Of a stretch of 64,000 nucleotides of DNA, positions 17,983-26,156 are shown in pieces. The DNA is taken from contig NZ_BDCF01000018.1 in the NCBI RefSeq assembly GCF_001613365.1, forward strand, positions 87,493 to 151,492, written 5' to 3'. The notes beneath the pieces are model-generated. The model had not been told where the DNA came from and did no database searches. It worked only from the letters and a program-made list of their open reading frames with translations. Position numbers and translations under genes: made by a program. Every line of letters begins with the position of its first letter. The first letter of the stretch is position 1. The DNA comes from Nocardia xishanensis NBRC 101358. GTDB taxonomy: Bacteria; Actinomycetota; Actinomycetes; Mycobacteriales; Mycobacteriaceae.

Positions 17983-19131
17983 TCACGCGTGCTCGTGCAG
18001 CTCACCCCACGCCGGGAACGGGTCGTCGAATTCGGCCCAAAGCTCTGGGCCCGCGGTGAATTCGGCGTCGGTGAGCAGGGCGTCGTCCAGCAGCGCGCGC
18101 ACCCGGTCGCCGTCCAGCTTCACGCCGATGAAGACGATTTCCTGTCCCGCGGGCACTTCCAGCGACGACCACCACGCGGCGGGCTCGAAGGTCAGATTCG
18201 GTCCGGACTGCGACCAGATCGCCGCCAGATTCGCCCTACTGGCGATCCAGCAGAAACCCTTACTGCGCAACATGCCTCGCAGCTGATCGAGAGCCGATGC
18301 CAATCGAGCCGGATGGAACGGGCGCTCCGCGGTGTAGGTGATGCTGCGGATGCCGTACTCCTCCGTCTCCGGAACATGGCCACCTGCAAGCTCTTCGGCC
18401 CAGCCTTCCGCCTCGGCCGCGACCACCGGGTTGTACCTTCCGGTGCCGAGCACCTCGCCGAGCTCGACGACGCCACGCTCGGCGCGCAGCACGCGAGCGC
18501 GCGGATTGAGCCGTCGCACCGTGGCTTCCACCGTCCCCGCGGCGTTGGCGCTCACCAGGTCGGTCTTGTTGATCAGCAGCACGTCGGCGAATTCCACCTG
18601 GTCCACCAGCAGATCGGCGATGCTGCGCTCGTCGCCCTCGCCCGCCTCCAGATTCCGTTCCGCCAGCGCCTGTCCGCGCACCAGCTCGCCGAGAAAGGTC
18701 GAGGCGTCCACCACCGTCACCATGGTGTCGAGCCGGGCGATGTCGCCGAGCCGAAAGCCGTCTTCGAATTCCCAGTCGAAGGTCGCCGCCACCGGCATCG
18801 GCTCCGAGATCCCCGTCGATTCGATGACCAGCTGATCGAAACGCCCCTCCTTGGCCAGCCTGCCCACCGCCTCGATGAGGTCCTCGCGCAGCGTGCAGCA
18901 GATGCAGCCGTTGGTGAGCTCGACCAGCTTCTCTTCGGTGCGGTCCAGGTGTCCCTGGCCCGCGACCAGCGCCGCGTCGATGTTCACCTCGCTCATGTCG
19001 TTGACGATGACCGCTACCCGGCGGCCCTCGCGATTGGCCAGGATGTGGTTGAGCAGCGTCGTCTTGCCTGCGCCGAGGAAACCGGACAGCACGGTGACGG
19101 GTAGCGGATCGGAGCGCGTGGAAGTGGTCAC
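17983..19131 (-). CDS. CobW/COG0523 GTP-binding protein, candidate zinc metallochaperone
   Basis: A 382-residue G3E-type GTPase. Walker A is GFLGAGKTT at about residue 17. The metal-binding CxCC motif is GCICC near 74. STGISEP near 107 and INKTDLV near 163 are the remaining GTPase motifs. A CobW C-terminal domain follows (about 255-370). The start is GTG, only six bases from a Zur-like box. In M. tuberculosis the comparable CobW protein Rv0106 belongs to the Zur regulon (recalled knowledge), so a role in zinc allocation under zinc limitation is likely here. Confidence 0.9.
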   Translation of the reverse strand: MTTSTRSDPLPVTVLSGFLGAGKTTLLNHILANREGRRVAVIVNDMSEVNIDAALVAGQGHLDRTEEKLVELTNGCICCTLREDLIEAVGRLAKEGRFDQLVIESTGISEPMPVAATFDWEFEDGFRLGDIARLDTMVTVVDASTFLGELVRGQALAERNLEAGEGDERSIADLLVDQVEFADVLLINKTDLVSANAAGTVEATVRRLNPRARVLRAERGVVELGEVLGTGRYNPVVAAEAEGWAEELAGGHVPETEEYGIRSITYTAERPFHPARLASALDQLRGMLRSKGFCWIASRANLAAIWSQSGPNLTFEPAAWWSSLEVPAGQEIVFIGVKLDGDRVRALLDDALLTDAEFTAGPELWAEFDDPFPAWGELHEHA

Positions 19132-19136
19132 AGGCT

Positions 19137-19155
19137 AATGATAATGGTTTTCATT
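19137..19155. promoter_or_regulatory. Predicted Zur box upstream of the CobW gene
   Basis: AATGATAATGGTTTTCATT is an AT-rich 19-bp dyad (AATGANAA...TTNTCATT) in otherwise GC-rich DNA. It agrees closely with the actinobacterial Zur operator core TGAAAATGATTTTCA. It lies immediately before the GTG of the CobW GTPase and 52 bp before thiD on the other strand. The CobW gene is the expected target. Confidence 0.75.
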
Positions 19156-19206
19156 TGCTTGACGGCGGCCGGGTGCGCGTCGCCCTTCAGGGGTTAGGGT
19201 CGGGCT

Positions 19207-20052
19207 GTGAAACTGCTCCCCCTTCCCGCCGACGGACAGACCCCGGTCCGCGTCCTCACCATCGCAGGCACCGACTCCGGCGGCGGCGCCGGAATCCAGG
19301 CCGACGCGCGCACGATGGCGATGTGCGGGGTGCACGCCTGCGTCGCGGTCGCGGCGGTGACGGTGCAGAACTCGGTCGGCGTGAGCGGCTTCCACGAGAT
19401 TCCCCCGCAGATCGTCGCCGACCAGGTGCGTTCGGTGGTCCTCGATATCGGCGTCGGCGCGGCCAAGACGGGCATGCTCGCCTCGACGGCCATCATCGAG
19501 GCGGTGGCCGAGGTCTGCCGCGAAGTCGGCATCGGCCGCGACGGCGTGATTCCGCTGGTGGTCGATCCGGTGGCGGCGTCCATGCACGGCGACCCGCTGT
19601 TGCACGCCGAGGCGCTGGATGCGGTGCGCCACACGCTGATTCCGCTCGCCACGATCGTGACGCCCAACCTCGACGAGGTCAGGTTGATCACCGGAATCAC
19701 GGTCACCGACCAGGCCGAGGCGCGCCGCGCGGCCGAGGCGCTGCACGCCATGGGGCCGCGCTGGGCGATCGTGAAGGGCGGGCACATGCGCTCCTCCGAG
19801 CTGAGCACCGACCTGCTCTTCGACGGCGAGAACTATTACGAATTCCCCGCGCCGCGCATCACCACCGGCAACGACCACGGCGGCGGGGACACCCTCGCGG
19901 CGGCCATCGCGTGTGCCCTAGCGCACGGTTATCCGGTGCCGGAGGCGGTCGAATTCGCCAAGGAATGGACCCGCCGATGCCTGGCCGCCTCCTACGATCT
20001 CGGCGCGGGCCACGGGCCGGTCTCGCCGCTGTGGCGGCTGAGTCGTTCCTGA
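19207..20052 (+). CDS. thiD: Hydroxymethylpyrimidine/phosphomethylpyrimidine kinase
   Basis: Ribokinase-fold enzyme phosphorylating HMP and HMP-P for thiamine synthesis, 281 residues starting with GTG. Diagnostic motifs are LTIAGTDSGGGAGIQADARTM near residue 20, AVTVQNSVGV near 58, DPVAASMHGDPLL near 120, TPNLDEVRLI near 155, and the ATP-binding/catalytic TTGNDHGGGDTLAAAIACALAHG near 222. The usual motif is GTGCTL..A; here an Asn-Asp-His-Gly-Gly replaces part of it, as in some actinobacterial proteins. It lacks a C-terminal TenA domain and has no riboswitch in the 75-bp leader. Confidence 0.94.
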   Translation: MKLLPLPADGQTPVRVLTIAGTDSGGGAGIQADARTMAMCGVHACVAVAAVTVQNSVGVSGFHEIPPQIVADQVRSVVLDIGVGAAKTGMLASTAIIEAVAEVCREVGIGRDGVIPLVVDPVAASMHGDPLLHAEALDAVRHTLIPLATIVTPNLDEVRLITGITVTDQAEARRAAEALHAMGPRWAIVKGGHMRSSELSTDLLFDGENYYEFPAPRITTGNDHGGGDTLAAAIACALAHGYPVPEAVEFAKEWTRRCLAASYDLGAGHGPVSPLWRLSRS

Positions 20053-20224
20053 CGTCCGCGCCGTCTGGTGCGGCGAGCCGGGCGGGAAAACTTGTCGGTG
20101 GGCGGGTCCATACTGAAGTTGTCGCGAACACGGCCGGCCTCAATGGCGCGGCTCGGCCAGGAACAAGGGCGTTCGCAGTGGACGCGGCAAGGCCCCCGTG
20201 CCGTCCGCGGCGGCACCTTCGGGG

Positions 20225-20953
20225 TCAGGATGACTCGGTCGAAAAGGCGTGGTGCAGGGGTAGATCGGTGTCGATGACGATGCCGTTGAGACGGGCGTTG
20301 GCCTCGGCGAGCGCCGAGACGATCTCGGCGATGTAGGCGACGAACTTCTCGATCGGCATGGCGTTGGCCTGGAGCCGATTCGCGCCGAGCCACCAATCGG
20401 TGGCGGAGGCGACCGCGCCGAATATCGAATAGTTGACGAGCTCGACGCTGGCCACGTCGATCGACTCGTCCTCGACCAGACCGGCGAACAGCTCGGCGGC
20501 CCTGCGCGCCGACTGCCTGGCCGATTGCAGCGCGCGCTCGGACTCGTCGGCCTGTTGGGTGAAGTGACTGTGCAGCATGAAACGGAAGACGTTCGGGTGC
20601 TCGGTGACCGCAAGCGCGTATTCCGCCGCGCCGCGGCGCACCAGTTCGCGAGCGGAGTCGTTGGTGAGGTCGATGCTGGAGATGACGCGCTCCCACAGCA
20701 TGTCGCGCACTCGGTCGACGATGGCGTTGTAGAGGTCGGTCTTGTCCTCGAAGTGCCGGTACAGCTTGGGCTTCGCGGCGCCCGCTTCCTTGGCGATATC
20801 GCCCATGCTGACGTCGGGGCCGAACTTGTCCAGCGCGCGGAACGCCGCGTCGACGAACTCGTCGCGCACCTTCACCCGATGCGCACGCCACCGCTCGGTG
20901 CGGGCGTCGACCCGCTTGGGCCGCGCCTTGTCGACTTCCCGGCGGCTGTGCAT
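20225..20953 (-). CDS. TetR/AcrR family transcriptional regulator
   Basis: A 242-residue regulator with a very basic N-terminus (HSRREVDKARPKRVDARTERWRAHR) and an HTH at about residues 31-75 (VDAAFRALDKFGPDVSMGDIAKEAGAAKPKLYRHFEDKTDLY). ATG 20953 is preceded by an in-frame GTG. It follows the DUF4873 gene by 24 bp on the same strand and is therefore probably co-transcribed with it, opposite the diiron/monooxygenase genes. It is the likely regulator of the whole 20-26 kb cluster (inference). Confidence 0.88.
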   Translation of the reverse strand: MHSRREVDKARPKRVDARTERWRAHRVKVRDEFVDAAFRALDKFGPDVSMGDIAKEAGAAKPKLYRHFEDKTDLYNAIVDRVRDMLWERVISSIDLTNDSARELVRRGAAEYALAVTEHPNVFRFMLHSHFTQQADESERALQSARQSARRAAELFAGLVEDESIDVASVELVNYSIFGAVASATDWWLGANRLQANAMPIEKFVAYIAEIVSALAEANARLNGIVIDTDLPLHHAFSTESS

Positions 20954-20977
20954 CACGGATCCGACCGTACCAATCCC

Positions 20978-21313
20978 TCACCCGACCTCGGGCAACTCGG
21001 TCGGAACCGGGAACGGCGGACTGCTCTTGCCCGTGATGCGAAATCGCCGCCACGGATCGGGATCGCCGACATAACCCTCTCGGGCGCCGTGTTCGGTGCG
21101 GATGGTCACCTTGGTGCGCGGCTCGTCACCGAGCGCGGCGGCCAGGTCGTCGTTGGGGCGGATCCGGCCGAACCACCGGTAGATGCCGTCGATCGGTTCC
21201 CGATAGCCACGCAGTTCGACCTGCACTTGGATCTCGCGGCCGTGGGCGAGGATGGTCGCCGCGCCCAGGTAATCGGAGCCCGCGTGCGGACTGTCGGCGA
21301 AGGCGCTGTTCAT
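20978..21313 (-). CDS. DUF4873 domain protein
   Basis: A 111-residue protein consisting almost entirely of the DUF4873 domain (GSDYLGAATILAHGREIQVQVELRGYREPIDGIYRWFGRIRPNDDL...VTIRTEHGAREGYVGDPDPWRRFRITGKSSPPF). Its function is unknown. In actinobacteria this domain occurs beside, or fused to, flavin-containing monooxygenases (recalled), which fits the monooxygenase gene across the divergent promoter. ATG 21313 has AGGAG just upstream; the frame itself extends to 21394. It is probably a small beta-rich accessory protein. Confidence 0.85.
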   Translation of the reverse strand: MNSAFADSPHAGSDYLGAATILAHGREIQVQVELRGYREPIDGIYRWFGRIRPNDDLAAALGDEPRTKVTIRTEHGAREGYVGDPDPWRRFRITGKSSPPFPVPTELPEVG

Positions 21314-21359
21314 CGCGGCTCCTGTGTTCGCTCGTAAAAACCCGGCTCGACCTCGACCG

Positions 21360-21388
21360 TTGACATCGAGTGAGACGTGGGACACACT
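21360..21388 (+). promoter_or_regulatory. Candidate promoter of the diiron/monooxygenase genes
   Basis: TTGACA at 21360-21365 and CACACT at 21383-21388 are separated by 17 bases, a good -35 paired with a weak -10. Between here and the first gene lies an inverted repeat GGAACT...AGTTCC (about 21402-21434) that could be the operator of the neighbouring TetR. Confidence 0.4.
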
Positions 21389-21506
21389 CGTCAATGTACA
21401 CGGAACTAGCGGTACTGGATACTAGGAGTTCCGCATCAGCGGGTCCTCGTTCCTCCGCCTTCCGGCACAGCGGATCGCAACCCAGCACAGAGAGCTGGTG
21501 GGGACG

Positions 21507-22472
21507 ATGACGTCCAGCCACGACTACGGCTTCCGGCCTGCCACAACGCCGTCCGGCGGGGCCGTCCGACGCCGCCGCCACATCGGCGATCGGCAGGCCA
21601 CCGCACGACGGCTGCTGTCCGCGGGCGCCGCGGAGGCGGCCTACGATCCCGATCTCGACATCGATTGGGACGCACCACCCGATCCAGCGAAGCATTGGCT
21701 TCCGCCGGAACGCGTGTCGCTGTACGGCAGCAGGCTGTGGGAGCTGCTGACCCCCGAGCAGCGACGCGAACTCGGCAAGCACGAGCTGGTCAGCATGCTC
21801 GGCATCGGCATCTACGCGCAATCGATGGTCTCCATGCTGATGTTCCGCGACGTCGTCGAAAGCCGCGATCCGGTAGACGATCACACGCGATTCACGCTCG
21901 CGGCGATCCGCGACGAGAGCCGCAACTCGACCATGTACAGCAGGCTGATCAACGCGACGGGCCTGCCGCCCTATCGGCTGCCTGCGCCGCTGCGCGCGCT
22001 GACCAAGCTCACGCTGTGGATTCCGGATGGTCCGAGCGCGCTCGGCTTCCGCTTGCTCGTCGAGGAGATGGCGGCACAGCTGCTGCGCGAGCTCACCGCC
22101 GACTCGGACATCCAGCCGCATCTGCGCCAGCTGGCGATGCTGCACGCCGCTTCCAGCGCCCGCCACATCGCGGTGACGCGCGCGGAGTTGTTGCGCGCCA
22201 TCGACTCTCGCGGGCCGATACGCGTCGCGCTGCACCGCTGGGCGCTCAGCGCCGTGGTCGCGGTCGCCTACGCGACGCTCGTACACCCGGCCGTCTATCG
22301 CGCCGTCGGCATCCATCCGCTCGCCGGAGCCGCGGTCGCCGTCACCACCGGCGCCTATCGACGCAACGCACGCGCCGCGACCGCGACCGTGCGCGAGTTC
22401 CTCCGCGAAACGCCACGGCCGCAGGGCAGTTCGCGGGTTCGCTCGATCACGAACAGGAGAGCGGTGCGATGA
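21507..22472 (+). CDS. AurF-like diiron oxygenase paralogue with degenerate metal site
   Basis: A 321-residue protein clearly homologous over its length to the next gene's product (shared DIDWDAP, KHELVSMLG, DDHTR, LLVEE, VYRAVGI). It belongs to the AurF/diiron-oxygenase family. Compared with its paralogue, three of the seven expected iron ligands are changed: Glu to Gln105 (YAQSM), His to Asn140 (DESRNS) and Glu to Ser217 (HAASSARH). Glu137, Glu186/187, His213 and His220 remain. An intact diiron centre is therefore unlikely, and a structural or regulatory partner role is an inference. The start could also be GTG 21498. It overlaps the next gene by ATGA. Confidence 0.82.
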   Translation: MTSSHDYGFRPATTPSGGAVRRRRHIGDRQATARRLLSAGAAEAAYDPDLDIDWDAPPDPAKHWLPPERVSLYGSRLWELLTPEQRRELGKHELVSMLGIGIYAQSMVSMLMFRDVVESRDPVDDHTRFTLAAIRDESRNSTMYSRLINATGLPPYRLPAPLRALTKLTLWIPDGPSALGFRLLVEEMAAQLLRELTADSDIQPHLRQLAMLHAASSARHIAVTRAELLRAIDSRGPIRVALHRWALSAVVAVAYATLVHPAVYRAVGIHPLAGAAVAVTTGAYRRNARAATATVREFLRETPRPQGSSRVRSITNRRAVR

Positions 22473-23458
22473 CCACCGAAGCCAAACCCATCGTCACCAC
22501 CGCGGGCGCTTCGACGGTGCGCCGCAAGACGGTCGGCGACCGGCAGAAGACCGCCGTGCGCCTGCTGCGCTCCTCCGCCGAGCGCGCCTACGACGGCGAG
22601 GTCGACATCGATTGGGACGCGCCGATCGAGCCGGGCAAGCACTGGATGCCGGAACACCGGCAGTCGCTGTACGGCACCGCGCTGTGGGAAAGGCTCACCC
22701 CGGAGCAGCGCACCGAACTCGGCCTGCACGAGCTGGTCAGCGTGCTCGGTTTCGGCATCTTCGCGGAGGCGGGGCTGAGCACGATGCTCTTGCGCACCGT
22801 GCTGGAGAGCGAGCGACTGGTGGACGATCACACCCGCTACGCGCTCGCCGAGATCGGCGAGGAGACAAGGCATTCCACCATGTTCGGCCGCCTGGTGAAT
22901 CTCACCGGCCTGCGCCCGTATCTGTTGCCGAAGACCGGCCGCAAGCTGGGCCGCCTCGCCGCCTTCATTCCGCTCGGGCCATCGACCTACGCGGGCACCT
23001 TGCTGATCGAGGAGATCCTGGACCGGTCGCAGCGCGAGGCCATGAACGATCCGGACCTGCAACCCCATGTGCGACAGCTGATGAAGATCCACGTGCTGGA
23101 GGAGGCGCGCCACATCACCTACGCGCGTGAGGAATTGGTGCGCGCCATCGATGCGCGCGGTAAGGCGTCCAACGCCTTTCACCGGCTGGTCTTCGCGGTG
23201 ATGGTGCTCGGCGTGTATCCCGTGCTGATCGATCCGCGCGTCTACCGGTCGGTCGGCATCGATCCGCTGCACGGCTTTCTCGCCGCCTTCACCTCACCGA
23301 ATTTCCGGGCGAACGCGACCTTCGCGGGCGAACCGCTGCTGCGTTTCGCGCACGAGGTCGGCATGCTCGACGGCGCGGTGATGCGACGGCTCTACCGCAT
23401 GTCGCGCAGCGTGCCGCAGGACATTCTCGACGACCTCGACCGCCGTGCGGCGGCGTGA
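22469..23458 (+). CDS. AurF-like diiron oxygenase, complete ligand set
   Basis: A 329-residue ferritin-like diiron enzyme. By comparison with AurF, all seven ligand positions are filled: Glu100 (IFAEAG), Glu132 and His135 (EETRHS), Glu181/182 (LLIEEIL), His208, Glu212 and His215 (IHVLEEARH). AurF-type enzymes oxidise aryl amines; other relatives hydroxylate or cleave alkyl chains, so the substrate is open. The ATG overlaps the upstream paralogue's stop and has AGGAGAG before it; the stop overlaps the monooxygenase region by GTGA. Translational coupling suggests the two diiron-type proteins are made together. Confidence 0.88.
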   Translation: MTTEAKPIVTTAGASTVRRKTVGDRQKTAVRLLRSSAERAYDGEVDIDWDAPIEPGKHWMPEHRQSLYGTALWERLTPEQRTELGLHELVSVLGFGIFAEAGLSTMLLRTVLESERLVDDHTRYALAEIGEETRHSTMFGRLVNLTGLRPYLLPKTGRKLGRLAAFIPLGPSTYAGTLLIEEILDRSQREAMNDPDLQPHVRQLMKIHVLEEARHITYAREELVRAIDARGKASNAFHRLVFAVMVLGVYPVLIDPRVYRSVGIDPLHGFLAAFTSPNFRANATFAGEPLLRFAHEVGMLDGAVMRRLYRMSRSVPQDILDDLDRRAAA

Positions 23459-23475
23459 CCGGTGGGAGTGAAGCG

Positions 23476-25041
23476 ATGGCGACACGGCACTCGGCTCCGG
23501 TGCGCACCGGGGTACTGATCATCGGCAGCGGATTCTCCGGCCTCGGCATGGGAATCGCGCTGGACAAGGCTGGATTCGGCGACTACCTGATCGTGGAGAA
23601 GGCCGACGACATCGGCGGCACCTGGCGCGACAACACCTATCCGGGCTGCGCCTGCGACGTGCCGACGCACCTGTACTCGTATTCCTTCGAGCCGAGGTGG
23701 AATTGGCGGCGGCTGTTCTCCGATCAGCCGGAGATACTCGCCTATCTCCAGGAAGTCGTGGCCAAGTACCGGCTGCGCGAGCGAATCATATTCGGCAAAT
23801 ACATGGTTCGCGGTTATTGGGACGAGGACGAGGGACGCTGGCACGCGTTCAGCGCCGACGGACAGGAGTACATCGCGCGCTTCATCGTCTCGGCCATCGG
23901 GGCGCTGCACGTTCCGAGCATTCCGGAATTCCCCGGCAGTGCCGAATTCGCGGGAGCGACTTTCCATTCTGCGCGATGGGACCACGGGGTCGACCTGCGC
24001 GGCAAGCGGGTGGCGGTGATCGGGACCGGGGCGAGCGCAGTCCAATTCGTGCCGGAGATAGTCGGCGAGGTGGGCTCGCTGACGGTATTCCAGCGCACCG
24101 CGCCGTGGGTGCTGCCGCGCGCCGACGTGGTCTTCTCCGATCGGTTCCGCGCCGCGTTGCGCCGGGTGCCCGGACTGCGCTTCGCGCTGCGCAACGGCAT
24201 CTACTGGGGCGCCGAGGTCGGCGCGTACGCGATGACCCGCAGGCCCGACCTGCTGAAGACGCTGGAATGGGTCGGCAAGCGGCACATCGCGCGCCAGATC
24301 GCCGATCCCGCGCTGCGCGCAACGGTGACGCCGGACTACCGCGCCGGCTGCAAGCGGCTGCTCGGCTCAGACACCTACTATCCAGCGCTGGCCGATCCGA
24401 AGACCACGGTGGTCACCGACCGCATCGACCACCTCACCGCCGGTGGCATCGTCACCGCGGACGGCGTCGAACACCCGGCCGACGTGATCATCTACGGCAC
24501 CGGATTCCACGTCATCGATTCGTTCACCGACCTGTCCATCACCGGACGCTACGGCATCGACCTCGCCGCGCGCTGGACGGTGGAGGGCGTGCAGGCGCAC
24601 CGCGGGATCACCGTGGCCGATATGCCGAACGCATTCTTCTTGCTCGGCCCGAACACCGGCCTCGGTCACAACTCGGTCGTCTTCATGATCGAATCGCAGA
24701 TCCACTACGTGCTGGACGCGATCCGGCGGGTGCGGTCGCGCGGAGCGGTGGCGCTGGTGCCACGGCGGACGGCGCAGGACCGATTCAACGCCGAACTCCA
24801 GCACAAGCTGGTCCGCTCGGTGTGGAACACGGGCGGCTGCCGCAGCTGGTATCTGGACGAGCACGGCAACAACCGCACGTTGTGGTCCGGCTTCACCTGG
24901 CAATACTGGCTACAGACCAGGCGGCTGCGCGCGGACGAATACGAGTTCATCGGTCCCGTGCCGAACGCTCCGGCGCTTCCTACCGTCGCGCTGGAAAACG
25001 TTCCCGCCCAGACCTTCCCGAGCGCCGTCACCGGCAATTGA
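23476..25041 (+). CDS. Flavin-containing (Baeyer-Villiger-type) monooxygenase
   Basis: A 521-residue FAD/NADPH monooxygenase. The FAD Rossmann motif GSGFSGLGM is at residues 17-25, followed by GGTWRDNTYPGCACDVPTHLYSYSF. The type I BVMO fingerprint FxGxxxHxxxW is present as FAGATFHSARW near 158. The NADPH motif GTGASAVQ is near 185. It probably converts ketones to esters or oxidises heteroatoms. GTG 23455 overlaps the previous stop, but GGGAG upstream favours ATG 23476. It is followed by an SDR gene after 12 bp, a common pairing in which the SDR makes the ketone substrate. Related actinobacterial proteins include MymA/EthA. Confidence 0.92.
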   Translation: MATRHSAPVRTGVLIIGSGFSGLGMGIALDKAGFGDYLIVEKADDIGGTWRDNTYPGCACDVPTHLYSYSFEPRWNWRRLFSDQPEILAYLQEVVAKYRLRERIIFGKYMVRGYWDEDEGRWHAFSADGQEYIARFIVSAIGALHVPSIPEFPGSAEFAGATFHSARWDHGVDLRGKRVAVIGTGASAVQFVPEIVGEVGSLTVFQRTAPWVLPRADVVFSDRFRAALRRVPGLRFALRNGIYWGAEVGAYAMTRRPDLLKTLEWVGKRHIARQIADPALRATVTPDYRAGCKRLLGSDTYYPALADPKTTVVTDRIDHLTAGGIVTADGVEHPADVIIYGTGFHVIDSFTDLSITGRYGIDLAARWTVEGVQAHRGITVADMPNAFFLLGPNTGLGHNSVVFMIESQIHYVLDAIRRVRSRGAVALVPRRTAQDRFNAELQHKLVRSVWNTGGCRSWYLDEHGNNRTLWSGFTWQYWLQTRRLRADEYEFIGPVPNAPALPTVALENVPAQTFPSAVTGN

Positions 25042-25053
25042 CAGGGGGATTGC

Positions 25054-25902
25054 GTGCGCCGTTTCGACAACAAGGTCGCCGTCATCACCGGCGCGGGCTC
25101 GGGCATCGGCCGGGCGCTCGCGCTGGAGCTGGCGCGGCACGGCAGCCGCCTCGCGCTTTCCGATATCGACGCCGGTGCGGTCGCGGACACCGCGGTCCGC
25201 TGCGAAAAGCTCGGCGCCACAGCGGTTCCCTATCAGCTCGACGTCGCGCAGCGGGCGGCGGTCTACGCGCATGCCGAGGACGTCCGCGCGGAATTCGGCG
25301 GCGTGAACCTGGTGGTGAACAACGCCGGGGTGGCGCTCAGCGCCGACGTCATCGACATGGATTGGGACGATTTCGACTGGCTCATGAACATCGACTTCTG
25401 GGGCGTCGCGCACGGGACCAAGGCCTTCCTGCCCGATGTGATCGCATCCGGCGACGGGCACATCGTCAATATCTCCTCGGTCTTCGGGCTGATGGGGATT
25501 CCGTCCCAAAGCGCCTACAACGCCGCCAAATTCGCGGTGCGCGGCTTCACCGAGGCGTTGCGGCAGGAAATGCGCATCGCCGGATATCCGGTCGGAGTCA
25601 CCTGCGTGCATCCCGGCGGCGTGTCGACCGCCATCGCCGCGAACGCGCGCGGCATTCCGGAGGGGGTCGACCGGGAGAAGGTGCGCCGCGGCTTCGAGCT
25701 GATCGCCATGACCAGCCCGGAAGCGGCCGCCGAGATCATCCTGCGCGGCGTGCGCAAGAACAAGGCGCGCGTGCTCATCGGGCCGGACGCCCGCGGCTTC
25801 GACCTGATCCCGAGGCTGCTCGGGCCGCACTACGAGGATCTCGGCGTGCCGCTGTACCGGCTGGGCAAGCGGGCCGCGGGCCGGTTCGGCATCGAGTTGT
25901 AG
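25054..25902 (+). CDS. Short-chain dehydrogenase/reductase
   Basis: A classical SDR of 282 residues starting with GTG. TGAGSGIG (NAD(P) binding) is at residue 12, NNAG near 89, the catalytic Ser in NISSVFG near 140, and YNAAK (Tyr-xxx-Lys) near 153. A C-terminal extension (MTSPEAAAEIILRGVRKNKARVLIGPDARGFDLIPRLLG) is typical of SDRs near monooxygenases in mycobacteria, as in the mymA region (recalled). It probably oxidises the alcohol formed by the upstream oxygenase to the ketone used by the BVMO (inference). It is the last gene of the cluster. Confidence 0.92.
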   Translation: MRRFDNKVAVITGAGSGIGRALALELARHGSRLALSDIDAGAVADTAVRCEKLGATAVPYQLDVAQRAAVYAHAEDVRAEFGGVNLVVNNAGVALSADVIDMDWDDFDWLMNIDFWGVAHGTKAFLPDVIASGDGHIVNISSVFGLMGIPSQSAYNAAKFAVRGFTEALRQEMRIAGYPVGVTCVHPGGVSTAIAANARGIPEGVDREKVRRGFELIAMTSPEAAAEIILRGVRKNKARVLIGPDARGFDLIPRLLGPHYEDLGVPLYRLGKRAAGRFGIEL

Positions 25903-26156
25903 GCGGGAACGATGGAGCGGGCCAATTCGCGTGCACACCCTGGAAGTGGTGGAGGTGACGCCGATCTCGCCCTCGGCCTGACCCTCGCGTGCCAATCCGT
26001 TCCCATTTCCGGCCGCGTCCACATCGATTTCGATCAGTAGTCGCTTTGCCGAAACAGCAAAGAATCTGGCTCGGCATCTCCACTTGCGTGCACCATGCTC
26101 TTGCGGGTGCTTCCCGCAGTTCATCACCGGCATACGCAGGTCAGGAGAGGCGTTCG

